Part shown: piece after piece, positions 8,876 to 17,372 of the stretch
How the letters are laid out: every line of letters starts with the position of its first letter
How positions within the stretch are numbered: position 1 is the stretch's first letter
Assembly (NCBI GenBank): GCA_905181615.1
Contig: CAJIYH010000002.1
Span: forward strand, 744,001 to 808,000
Length of the DNA stretch: 64,000 nucleotides
Origin: an uncultured Flavobacteriaceae bacterium
GTDB taxonomy: Bacteria > Bacteroidota > Bacteroidia > Flavobacteriales > Flavobacteriaceae
Direction: 5' to 3'
Program-made: the position numbers and the translations under genes
The notes under the pieces: generated by a model
What the model saw: only the letters and a program-made list of their open reading frames with translations
Told to the model about the DNA's origin: nothing
Databases searched by the model: none

Positions 8876-10570
8876 TTAATTTCGCGTGAGTTTTCTGTAC
8901 TGAATTCGCTTGGGCATAAGATCTTGACCTAGTCTTTTCTTTTTATTTTCTTCATAATCAGAATAAGATCCTTCATAGAAATAAACCTGAGAATCTCCTT
9001 CAAAAGCAAGAATATGTGTACAAATACGATCTAGAAACCACCGGTCGTGAGAAATAACAACTGCACAGCCTGCAAAATTCTCCAGACCTTCTTCAAGTGC
9101 TCTTAAAGTATTTACATCCAAATCATTAGTAGGCTCATCTAAAAGTAAGACATTACCCTCTTCCTTAAGTGTCATGGCCAAGTGCAAGCGGTTTCTTTCT
9201 CCACCAGAGAGGGTAGATACTTTTTTGTTTTGATCACTTCCACTAAAATTAAATCGACTCAAAAAAGCTCTTGAATTTATTTGTCTTCCTCCTAACATAA
9301 TCAAATCTTGCTCATCACTAAAATTAGACCAAATTGATTTATCTAAATCAATATTGGAATGCGACTGATCTACATAAGCTAGTTTAACCGTTTCCCCGAC
9401 AGAAAAACTTCCTCCATCGGGAGTTTCTTCACCCATAATCATTCTGAAAAGAGTTGATTTACCTGCACCGTTAGGTCCAATTACACCAACAATACCAGCC
9501 TGGGGAAGGTTAAATGAAAGGTCATCGTATAAGAGTTTGTCATCAAATGCCTTTTTTACTCCTTTTGCCTCTATTACATTAGTTCCTAATCGAGTTCCAT
9601 TCGGTATAAAAATTTCTAAATTTTCTTGCATCTTGCCTTGATCCTGACTAACTAATTTATCATAATTAGAAAGACGAGCCTTTTGCTTACTTTGACGTCC
9701 TTTAGGCGCCATACGAACCCATTCTAACTCACGTTCTAATGTTTTCTGATGCTTGGACGCAATTTTTTGCTCTTGAGCCATACGAGTTGACTTTTGATCT
9801 AGCCAAGAAGAATAATTTCCTTTCCAAGGAATACCCTCTCCTCTATCCAATTCTAAAATCCAACCAGCAACATTATCAAGAAAATATCGATCATGCGTTA
9901 CAGCTATTACAGTTCCCTTGTACTGAGCTAAATGATGCTCTAACCAATGAACAGATTCTGCATCCAAGTGGTTTGTTGGTTCATCCAGTAAAAGTATTTC
10001 AGGTTTTTGTAAAAGCAAGCGACATAGTGCAACTCGACGTCTTTCACCACCTGACAAAATATTGATTTTTTGATCACCAGGAGGAGTTCTAAGAGCATCC
10101 ATGGCAATTTCTAATTGGGTATCAAGTTCCCAAGCGTTAGCAGCATCAATTTGATCTTGAAGAACAGCCTGACGGTCCATAAGTTGTTCCATCTTATCTG
10201 CATTCTCATAGACTTCGGGTAATCCAAATTGATCATTAATTTTATTGTACTCATCAAGAATAGCAACCGTTTCTGCTACACCTTCTTTAACAATTTCAAG
10301 AACAGTTTTGGTCTCATCCATCAAAGGCTCTTGCTCTAAATAGCCAACCTTATAGCCTGATGAAAAATTAACTTCTCCTTGGTAATTATTCTCTGTACCA
10401 GCAATTATCCTAAGAAGTGTAGATTTTCCAGAACCATTTAAACCTAGGATTCCAATCTTAGCTCCATAAAAAAAACTGAGGTAAATATCCTTAAGAACTG
10501 GTTTGTTTCCAGAAGGGTAGGTTTTTGAAACCCCCGACATGGAAAAAATTATTTTTTTATCGTCTGACAT
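8876..10570 (-). CDS. ettA: Energy-dependent translational throttle protein EttA (ABC-F ATPase)
   Basis: A soluble twin-ATPase ABC-F protein that binds the ribosomal E site and regulates the first elongation step according to ATP/ADP ratio. At 564 residues it has two ABC cassettes: Walker A GLNGSGKST and GPNGAGKST, two LSGGE signatures, Walker B plus helix LLLDEPTNHLD and LLLDEPTNDLD, and the inter-cassette linker with a basic helical hairpin (KGRQSKQKARLSNYD). There are no membrane segments. The C-terminal KRIQYRKLTR is EttA-like. It lies 6 bp downstream of a small membrane protein gene on the same strand. Confidence 0.93.
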   Translation of the reverse strand: MSDDKKIIFSMSGVSKTYPSGNKPVLKDIYLSFFYGAKIGILGLNGSGKSTLLRIIAGTENNYQGEVNFSSGYKVGYLEQEPLMDETKTVLEIVKEGVAETVAILDEYNKINDQFGLPEVYENADKMEQLMDRQAVLQDQIDAANAWELDTQLEIAMDALRTPPGDQKINILSGGERRRVALCRLLLQKPEILLLDEPTNHLDAESVHWLEHHLAQYKGTVIAVTHDRYFLDNVAGWILELDRGEGIPWKGNYSSWLDQKSTRMAQEQKIASKHQKTLERELEWVRMAPKGRQSKQKARLSNYDKLVSQDQGKMQENLEIFIPNGTRLGTNVIEAKGVKKAFDDKLLYDDLSFNLPQAGIVGVIGPNGAGKSTLFRMIMGEETPDGGSFSVGETVKLAYVDQSHSNIDLDKSIWSNFSDEQDLIMLGGRQINSRAFLSRFNFSGSDQNKKVSTLSGGERNRLHLAMTLKEEGNVLLLDEPTNDLDVNTLRALEEGLENFAGCAVVISHDRWFLDRICTHILAFEGDSQVYFYEGSYSDYEENKKKRLGQDLMPKRIQYRKLTRN

Positions 10571-10576
10571 ATAGTT

Positions 10577-10765
10577 TTATATTCTTCCTTTTAAAGCATT
10601 AAAAGCCCATGCAATTGCATAGAATCCAACACCAGCAACACAAGAAACAATAGCATAATCAGGATATTCAGAATACATTGTAATACCTATAATTAGCAAA
10701 GCAGACCCTAAGACCATGATCACTAATGCGGTATATCCAAAAATTTTATTTTTGTTTAAACTCAT
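10577..10765 (-). CDS. Small membrane protein, probably CAL67264 family
   Basis: I place the start at ATG 10765 (62 residues, MSLNKNKIFGYTALVIMVLG), because the 30-residue extension from 10855 is basic, aromatic and unlike the rest. Two membrane helices are visible (about 9-30 and 36-55), with a short polar loop (MYSEYPDY) between and a basic end (NALKGRI). The sequence resembles the small flavobacterial CAL67264-type membrane proteins as I remember them, which also occur near ettA. Function unknown. It ends 6 bp before ettA. Confidence 0.65.
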   Translation of the reverse strand: MSLNKNKIFGYTALVIMVLGSALLIIGITMYSEYPDYAIVSCVAGVGFYAIAWAFNALKGRI

Positions 10766-10907
10766 GAATGTTTTTTTTACTTGGAAAAGCAAATATCGTT
10801 TATTTATTTTTAAATAAGTAAAATCAACAAGCCAACCTGACAAGAATTCCTGCACACTTAAGTCGTTAGCCTATGGATATTTTGTATTTTTACATCAAAT
10901 CTTAAGC

Positions 10908-12536
10908 ATGAGTATAAGCTTCGATAAAAATGAAGACCACAACAAACTTTTGTGGTCCAGTATTCGCCAAAAGTTTGCGACCATAGCTCTTGGTGGTGGT
11001 AAAAAGCAATTGCAGAAAATTAGAGATAAAGGAAAGATGACAGCACGAGAACGTGTTCAATATCTTGTTGACCCTAAAACAGAAGCAATTGAAATAGGAG
11101 CATTTGCAGCATCAGGCATGTATGAAGAGTTTAACGGCTGTCCAGCTGCTGGGGTTGTCGTAGTATTAGGATATGTCCATAAACGACTCTGTGTCATTGT
11201 TGCTAATGACGCTTCAGTAAAAGCAGGTGCTTGGTTTCCAATGAGTGGGAAAAAGAACCTAAGAGCTCAAGAAATTGCTTTAGAAAACAGATTACCTATC
11301 ATCTACTTAGTTGATAGTGCTGGTGTATTCTTACCCCTACAAGATCAAATATTTCCTGACAAAGAACACTTTGGTAGAATTTTTAGAAACAACGCCAAAA
11401 TGAGCAGCAAGGGTATTCTTCAAATAGCTGCCGTTATGGGGAGCTGTGTTGCAGGAGGTGCTTATCTTCCTATTATGTCCGATGAATCTTTGATTGTAGA
11501 TAAAACTGGTAGCATATTTTTAGCAGGAAGTTATCTTGTAAAAGCCGCAATTGGTGAAACCATAGACAACGAAACCCTTGGAGGTGCAACAACACATACA
11601 GAAATTAGTGGCGTTGCAGATTATAAAGTAAAAGACGACCCGGCTGCTTTAGACCATATCCGTGCTTTGATTGATAAAATTGGTGCTCCTGATACTGCCG
11701 GATTTAATAGAATAGAGTCTGTAGTTCCAAAACTTGATGAGAATGAAATCTATGGGTTGTTACCCGATTCTAGAAATCAACCCTACGACACGTATCCAAT
11801 TATTGAACGCTTGGTAGATAATTCGGAATATCAAGAATATAAAAAAGGTTATGGTAAAACAATCATAACGGCATATGCAAGAATAGATGGCTGGTCCGTT
11901 GGAATTGTTGCCAATCAACGTAAAGTTGTAAAATCTGCTACTGGTGAAATGCAGTTAGGAGGTGTTATTTATGGAGATGCTGCTGATAAAGCAACACGAT
12001 TTATAGCTAATTGTAATCAAAAAAAGATTCCTCTTGTTTTTTTACAAGATGTAACTGGTTTTATGGTGGGAAGTAAAGCTGAACACTCCGGTATAATCAA
12101 AGATGGCGCTAAAATGGTTAATGCTGTTGCTAATTCTGTTGTTCCCAAATTCACTATCATTATGGGTAATTCATATGGGGCTGGTAATTATGCTATGTGT
12201 GGAAAAGCATTTGATCCAAGACTTATTGTTGCTTGGCCCAGTGCCGAAATGGCAGTTATGGGAGGATCACAAGCTGCAAAAGTGATTTCACAAATGGAGG
12301 CTTCCTCTCAAAAGAAGAAAGGAATTGAAATAGATGAAGTGGCACAAGAAAAATTATTAAAAAAAATAAAAGAAGGTTACGATAAACAAACTTCTCCGAT
12401 ATATGCAGCATCTAGATTATGGACCGACGCAATTATTGATCCCTTAAAAACGCGACAATGGATAAGTGTTGGGATTGAGGCTGCTAACCATGCTCCTATT
12501 ATAGAGGCTTTTAATATGGGTGTACTTCAAGTTTAG
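10908..12536 (+). CDS. Acyl-CoA carboxylase carboxyltransferase (beta) subunit
   Basis: The 542-residue carboxyltransferase half of a biotin-dependent acyl-CoA carboxylase (propionyl-, methylcrotonyl- or related). It moves the carboxyl group from biotin to an acyl-CoA. Two crotonase-like halves are present: an N-terminal one (about 40-270) with KGKMTARERVQYLVDP and an oxyanion region MGSCVAGGAYLP, and a C-terminal one (about 280-520) with FLQDVTGFMVG and GNSYGAGNYAMCG. The matching biotin carboxylase/BCCP subunit is not in the window, so the substrate remains open; the sequence looks closer to methylcrotonyl-CoA carboxylase than to AccD. Its last 26 bases overlap the convergent menE. Confidence 0.9.
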   Translation: MSISFDKNEDHNKLLWSSIRQKFATIALGGGKKQLQKIRDKGKMTARERVQYLVDPKTEAIEIGAFAASGMYEEFNGCPAAGVVVVLGYVHKRLCVIVANDASVKAGAWFPMSGKKNLRAQEIALENRLPIIYLVDSAGVFLPLQDQIFPDKEHFGRIFRNNAKMSSKGILQIAAVMGSCVAGGAYLPIMSDESLIVDKTGSIFLAGSYLVKAAIGETIDNETLGGATTHTEISGVADYKVKDDPAALDHIRALIDKIGAPDTAGFNRIESVVPKLDENEIYGLLPDSRNQPYDTYPIIERLVDNSEYQEYKKGYGKTIITAYARIDGWSVGIVANQRKVVKSATGEMQLGGVIYGDAADKATRFIANCNQKKIPLVFLQDVTGFMVGSKAEHSGIIKDGAKMVNAVANSVVPKFTIIMGNSYGAGNYAMCGKAFDPRLIVAWPSAEMAVMGGSQAAKVISQMEASSQKKKGIEIDEVAQEKLLKKIKEGYDKQTSPIYAASRLWTDAIIDPLKTRQWISVGIEAANHAPIIEAFNMGVLQV

Positions 12537-13593
12537 ATAATGTTGCTTTTCTTTTCAGTTTCCCGTTATCAGTGTACTCAAATGACTCTATAAAAGCTAG
12601 TCCTTTAGGCATCTGGTATTCATTTAAAGCATTTTCTTTTTCTATTTTGGAAAGTATGTCCGTTGGGTACTTTTTACCTTCAATTACTAAAATAACTTTT
12701 TGTCCTAACTTTTCGTCCCCAATAGATCCAATAAAAAAAGGGGCGCTTATTAAAGTACTTATCATTTGTTCTATTTCTTCGGGAATAAGCTTTACCCCTC
12801 CTGAATTTATAACGTTGTCAATCCGACCTAAAAGCCTGAATGACGTATCCGATTCCAAAGTAACTAAATCATTAGTAACTATTAATTCTTGTGTTAAATA
12901 AGAGACATTAATATTTAAACACCCACGTTTATCTCTTGAAATATTTACTCCAGGTAAAATACTAAAAGCCTCTTCTTTTAAATTTATTGAACGTGAGGCA
13001 ATATGAGTAAGAGTCTCGGTCATACCGAAAGTTATAAAGCTGTTTGTAGTTTTTGATTCTAAAGCATTAATCAAAGTACTTGAAGGGGCAGTTCCCCCAA
13101 CCAATAGAGTTTTAACTTGATTGATCTGATTCAAAGCATGATCCACCTGGATAGGAACCATGGCTACAAAATCATATTTTTTATTATTTCCTTCTAGCAC
13201 ATTCCCATTTGGTGGAACTAGATCCAATTCAAGCCCTAATATCATGGCACGAACCAGCATCATTTTACCTGCTATAAACTCTGCAGATAAACAGTGCAGA
13301 GCTGAACTGCCTATAGTTACCCCAAAATGGTCTCCTGTTGCTAGGGCTGAGTTTACCATAGCTTGCTTGGAATAAGTAATGAATTTAGGTGCCCCTGTAG
13401 ATCCTGAGGTTTTTACAGCGATGATTTCCTTAGGATTAATCCAATCCATTAGAAAATCACCAATAATCCGCTCATGAGGTTTACCTTCTTTAATAAAACT
13501 ATAGGCTACTTCGAAAAGATCATTAAACTTAAAAGAATTTCCATCCAGTTTAAAACGATTGTGTATGTTTTTATAGCTCGGTATTTGACTCAT
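12511..13593 (-). CDS. menE: o-Succinylbenzoate-CoA ligase
   Basis: Activates o-succinylbenzoate with ATP and CoA in menaquinone synthesis. This is a short ANL-family adenylating enzyme (360 residues; many MenE proteins are 450 or more), as seen elsewhere in Bacteroidota. The phosphate loop KTSGSTGAPK is at residues 61-70, SFITFGMTETLTHIASR (about 187-203) is the A5 region, and FRLLGRIDNVINSGGVKL is the hinge/A8 region, followed by a small C-terminal domain ending with the A10-like GKLKRKA. It is the last gene of the men cluster and overlaps the upstream CPBP gene by 23 bases and the convergent carboxylase gene by 26 bases. Confidence 0.9.
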   Translation of the reverse strand: MSQIPSYKNIHNRFKLDGNSFKFNDLFEVAYSFIKEGKPHERIIGDFLMDWINPKEIIAVKTSGSTGAPKFITYSKQAMVNSALATGDHFGVTIGSSALHCLSAEFIAGKMMLVRAMILGLELDLVPPNGNVLEGNNKKYDFVAMVPIQVDHALNQINQVKTLLVGGTAPSSTLINALESKTTNSFITFGMTETLTHIASRSINLKEEAFSILPGVNISRDKRGCLNINVSYLTQELIVTNDLVTLESDTSFRLLGRIDNVINSGGVKLIPEEIEQMISTLISAPFFIGSIGDEKLGQKVILVIEGKKYPTDILSKIEKENALNEYQMPKGLAFIESFEYTDNGKLKRKATLSKLEVHPY

Positions 13594-14518
13594 CTATTCT
13601 TGCTGTTAGTTTATGTTTCCAGTTAGACCATCCATATTTATTCGAAAGAATAAGTAAACTCAGGGGGTATAATAATCCTAAAGATATCAGAAGTTCGGTC
13701 ATTAAAGTAGGTTCCGAGATGTCTTTTAAAATAGAATGGGTTTGAAAAGCAGTCCAATCGGCTGTTACAAGCAAGGCAATTAATAAGTTGTTTGCAATGT
13801 GAAATCCTAGAGCCAGTTCAATACCTTCATCCATTAGTGTCATTATTCCAAAGAAAAAACCTGTACCGATATAATATGCTAGTAACCCAAATCCTAGTTT
13901 ATCAATTTCTGGATTAAAAAAATGCAGAGACCCAAAGATAACAGAAGTTAAAATAAGAGGTAACCAACGATTTTTGGTTAGTTTGGCGAAACCTTGCATT
14001 AAATAACCACGAAATAAATACTCTTCTAGTCCAGATTGAAAAGGCACTAAGAGTACAGAAATCAAAAACATAATCAGAAAAGGTTTAAGTTGAAATGTTA
14101 TTTCATAGTTTTCTGGTGCAATATAATACCCTATTGAGACTGAACATATTGAAACAAGAGACCAAAAACTAAATGCAAAAAAAAAACGATTGTAATCTAT
14201 TGATTTTCTTGAAGTAGTAACATTTACAATAGATTGTTTGTGGATTTTGTTTAATACAAATAGAAATCCTAAAAAAGCAATAAAAAAAGAAAATAAAATA
14301 AGAAATAAAGTCAAATTAGAATCTAAATGAGAAAAAATACTCATTGGGTTTTTTGAATCTACTGAAGCGTTATACTCGTGAGAAATAAAGAAAAGCATTG
14401 GTATTTGACCTACAAAACTGAAAATTATAACAATCATAGAGCCAAGAAGATACCAAGCAAAAGGAAGTCGTTTATTTAAATCTTGCTCTAAAAAAGTATT
14501 TACTGTATTGTTTTCCAT
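13571..14518 (-). CDS. CPBP-family intramembrane metalloprotease
   Basis: A 315-residue polytopic membrane protein of the CPBP/Rce1-like (CAAX protease and bacteriocin-processing) family, with about eight hydrophobic segments. The catalytic motifs are intact: Glu165-Glu166 in GLEEYLFRGYLMQGF, His199 in GSLHFFNPE, and His240 with Asn244 in GFHIANN. The substrate is unknown. It is translationally coupled to both neighbours (19-base overlap with menC, 23-base overlap with menE), so it is made together with the menaquinone enzymes although no role in that pathway is established. Confidence 0.88.
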   Translation of the reverse strand: MENNTVNTFLEQDLNKRLPFAWYLLGSMIVIIFSFVGQIPMLFFISHEYNASVDSKNPMSIFSHLDSNLTLFLILFSFFIAFLGFLFVLNKIHKQSIVNVTTSRKSIDYNRFFFAFSFWSLVSICSVSIGYYIAPENYEITFQLKPFLIMFLISVLLVPFQSGLEEYLFRGYLMQGFAKLTKNRWLPLILTSVIFGSLHFFNPEIDKLGFGLLAYYIGTGFFFGIMTLMDEGIELALGFHIANNLLIALLVTADWTAFQTHSILKDISEPTLMTELLISLGLLYPLSLLILSNKYGWSNWKHKLTARIDESNTEL

Positions 14519-15534
14519 TCTTTAAGTTTTGCATATCCAATATAACCATTTTTAACTTCTAAAGGAGAATGAATATTATTTGAAAACAATCTACCTGTAC
14601 CAAGACCTTGGGCTCCTTTAGGATTCAGTGTGTAAGTCCATTGAGAAATCGCATTCAATCCTACATTACTTTCTAATGCACTGGTTACCCACCATCCAAT
14701 ATTACGGTCATTTGCTAAATCAATCCACTCCTGAGCACCTGAAAAGCCGCCAATAAAACTTGGTTTTAAAATAATATACTGTGGTTTAACTTCTTCCAAT
14801 AACATTTCCTTTTGTGAACTCTCAAAAACACCAATCAACTCTTCGTCTAATGCAATGGGAATCGGTGTGTTTTTACACAATTCTGCCATAGCATCAGTTT
14901 GTCCAGCACCAATAGGTTGTTCAATAGAATGGATGTCTAGAGCTGACAAAGCTTTTAATTTTATTGGGGCTTCTGAAACACTAAAAGCTCCATTAGCGTC
15001 TACTCTCAAGGTGATTTCTTCTTTTGAAAAACGCGCTCTAATGGATTTTAAAATGGATAATTCTTGATCAAAACCTATAGCTCCTACTTTCATTTTTATA
15101 CAAGAAAAACCTGACTCCAACTTATCCTCAATCTGTCGCATCATAAATGAATGATCTCCCATCCAAACAAGTCCATTAATGGGTAGTGTGGCTTTAGAAT
15201 CGGTAAAATCAGAAGGAAATAGTTGGTATGGGTCCTTTGATTCAAATGATTTAAAAACAGTTTCAATTCCCATTTGAATTGAAGGGAATTCTTTCATTGC
15301 AATATATAAAGCATCTTGTCCAAGCTCAATGTTTTTACAAACCCAATGAAGTTTCTCTTCGAAATCTGGACGATCATCACAACTTAAACCTCTGAGGATT
15401 CCACACTCACCTATCCCCCATTTATTTTGATGCTCAACTTTAATAAACCAAGTTTCTTTTTGTTTTAATATTCCGCGAGAAGTTCCACTGGCTTGTTTAA
15501 AATCTAAAACATAACGGAAATAGCTGGCTTTCAT
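14500..15534 (-). CDS. menC: o-Succinylbenzoate synthase
   Basis: Enolase-superfamily dehydratase converting SHCHC to o-succinylbenzoate. The 344-residue protein has the N-terminal capping domain and a TIM barrel with Lys147-x-Lys149 (CIKMKVG), metal ligands Asp179 (RVDANG), Glu205 (SIEQP) and Asp230 (ALDEEL), and Lys257 (IILKPS), the full catalytic set. It starts 1 base after menA ends and overlaps the CPBP gene by 19 bases. Confidence 0.93.
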   Translation of the reverse strand: MKASYFRYVLDFKQASGTSRGILKQKETWFIKVEHQNKWGIGECGILRGLSCDDRPDFEEKLHWVCKNIELGQDALYIAMKEFPSIQMGIETVFKSFESKDPYQLFPSDFTDSKATLPINGLVWMGDHSFMMRQIEDKLESGFSCIKMKVGAIGFDQELSILKSIRARFSKEEITLRVDANGAFSVSEAPIKLKALSALDIHSIEQPIGAGQTDAMAELCKNTPIPIALDEELIGVFESSQKEMLLEEVKPQYIILKPSFIGGFSGAQEWIDLANDRNIGWWVTSALESNVGLNAISQWTYTLNPKGAQGLGTGRLFSNNIHSPLEVKNGYIGYAKLKEWKTIQ

Positions 15535-15535
15535 T

Positions 15536-16435
15536 TTAAATGTTTTGTCCTATTGAAAATAAAATCGAAAATAAAAAAGTATATAATGCTAATCGCTTTA
15601 ATTCTGGGTCAAATTCTTTTGGGTTATCATAACCAAGAACGCGCCTGAGGTGAATCATCATGGGTAATACAGCTATCATAAATAGATATGAAGGCTCTAG
15701 GTTTGTTTTAACATACAAAACCGCTGTTAGTACAGCCCCTAGTAGCAGAAATAAATGATATGCCTTAGCAAAACGAGCACCTAACAATACAGCCATTGTA
15801 ATTTTATTAGACTCTTTATCTGTCTTTATATCGCGCATGTTATTTAAGTTTAAAACTCCGACGCTCAATAAACCAATTGAAATTGCAGGTAAAATCAGCT
15901 CTACTGTAAATAGCTTAGTTTGTAAAAACAATGATCCTAACACACTCACGCCTCCAAAAAAAGTTAGTACAAACAAATCGCCTAGGGCACGATACCCGTA
16001 TGCGTTTGAACCCATAGTATATTTTATCGCTGCTATAACAGCTCCAAGGGCTAAACCAATAAAAATCAAACTATACAATTGATTAGAAATTCCGAAGGCT
16101 AAAAAAATTAAACTAGCAGCAAGAATAAGAGAGATAAATACGCACACTTGAATTCCTTGCTTCAGTTCTTTTCGTGAGAGTAAACCTAGTTGTAAAATAC
16201 GAGGAGGACCAATTCTTGAATCATTATCAGTTCCTTTTACTCCATCGCCATAATCGTTTGCGAAATTTGATAATACTTGAAAAGAAATTGTAGTTAATAA
16301 GGATAAAATAAAAATCATCCAAGAAAAATTTACGTTTGAAAAAGCTAATCCGTTTCCAACAATAATTCCGGAAAGAGATAAAGGTAAAGTCCTAAGACGA
16401 GTTGCTTGTAACCAAACTTTAAGTTTTGAATTCAT
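15536..16435 (-). CDS. menA: 1,4-Dihydroxy-2-naphthoate polyprenyltransferase
   Basis: Integral membrane UbiA-family prenyltransferase that attaches the polyprenyl tail to DHNA, giving demethylmenaquinone. 299 residues, about eight to nine membrane segments. The first Asp-rich motif is NFANDYGDGVKGTDND (about 58-73) and the second NNMRDIKTDKESNK (about 197-210), both binding Mg-diphosphate. It is one base upstream of menC and 68 bp downstream of menB. Confidence 0.93.
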   Translation of the reverse strand: MNSKLKVWLQATRLRTLPLSLSGIIVGNGLAFSNVNFSWMIFILSLLTTISFQVLSNFANDYGDGVKGTDNDSRIGPPRILQLGLLSRKELKQGIQVCVFISLILAASLIFLAFGISNQLYSLIFIGLALGAVIAAIKYTMGSNAYGYRALGDLFVLTFFGGVSVLGSLFLQTKLFTVELILPAISIGLLSVGVLNLNNMRDIKTDKESNKITMAVLLGARFAKAYHLFLLLGAVLTAVLYVKTNLEPSYLFMIAVLPMMIHLRRVLGYDNPKEFDPELKRLALYTFLFSILFSIGQNI

Positions 16436-16503
16436 TTATTTAAAAATTATAGAATAACTTTCCAAATACAACTTTGTTATCAAGTCAATCCTTATTTCAA
16501 GTA

Positions 16504-17325
16504 TTAAGGGAATTTAGGATACTGTTTAAAATTTGGTTCCCTTCGTTCTAAAAAGGCATTTTTACCCTCTTGAGCTTCGTCCATTAAATAATACATTAAA
16601 GTTGCATCACCAGCCAACTGCATTAAACCGTGCTGTCCATCTAGTTCTGCGTTTAAACAACGTTTTACCATTCTAAGTGCTAGTGGACTTCTTTTTTGCA
16701 TAATTTGACACCATTCAATAACTGTAGCTTCCAGATCTTCTAATGGAACAACTTTATTAACCATTCCCATTTCCTCGGCTTCCATTGCTGTATATTGTTG
16801 ACATAAAAACCAAATTTCACGAGCTTTCTTTTGACCTACATGGCGTGCTAGATAAGAAGAGCCAAAGCCTCCATCAAAGCTACCAACCTTAGGGCCAGTT
16901 TGTCCAAACATTGCATTATCGCTTGCTATTGTAAGATCACAAACTACATGCAACACATGTCCGCCTCCAATTGCATAGCCGTTGACCATAGCTATTACGG
17001 GCTTAGGAATGTCTCTTATTTTTTTGTGTAAGTCAAGAACATTAAGTCTAGGAACTCCATCTTCACCCACATATCCACCAACTCCTTTTACATTTTGGTC
17101 TCCTCCGCTACAAAAAGCTTTATCTCCTATTCCTGTAAAAACAATAACGTCAATGTCAGTTCGTTCACGACAAACATCCATGGCTTCTAACATCTGATTA
17201 TTAGTTTCGGGCCTAAATGCGTTATAAACCTCAGGGCGATTGATTGTTATTTTTGCAATTCCTTTGTGGAATTCAAATAATATATCTGAATATTCTTTCA
17301 GTGATTCCCAAACAACTTCTTTCAT
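16504..17325 (-). CDS. menB: 1,4-Dihydroxy-2-naphthoyl-CoA synthase
   Basis: Crotonase-fold enzyme that cyclises OSB-CoA to DHNA-CoA. 273 residues, standard length. Visible features: [12 protein letters not shown] near the N-terminus, the oxyanion segment [26 protein letters not shown], and [20 protein letters not shown], the MenB-specific stretch carrying the bicarbonate-site Gly and active-site Asp. It sits 47 bp after menD and 68 bp before menA. Confidence 0.95.
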   Translation of the reverse strand: MKEVVWESLKEYSDILFEFHKGIAKITINRPEVYNAFRPETNNQMLEAMDVCRERTDIDVIVFTGIGDKAFCSGGDQNVKGVGGYVGEDGVPRLNVLDLHKKIRDIPKPVIAMVNGYAIGGGHVLHVVCDLTIASDNAMFGQTGPKVGSFDGGFGSSYLARHVGQKKAREIWFLCQQYTAMEAEEMGMVNKVVPLEDLEATVIEWCQIMQKRSPLALRMVKRCLNAELDGQHGLMQLAGDATLMYYLMDEAQEGKNAFLERREPNFKQYPKFP

Positions 17326-17372
17326 ATTTTAAATGTATTTATCTTAATTTATTCTTCTTAAAAATAAGGGTT

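Noticed and set aside
9739-10065. 108-codon open frame antisense to ettA
   Set aside because: Shadow of a strongly conserved ABC-F gene; no motif or start context of its own.
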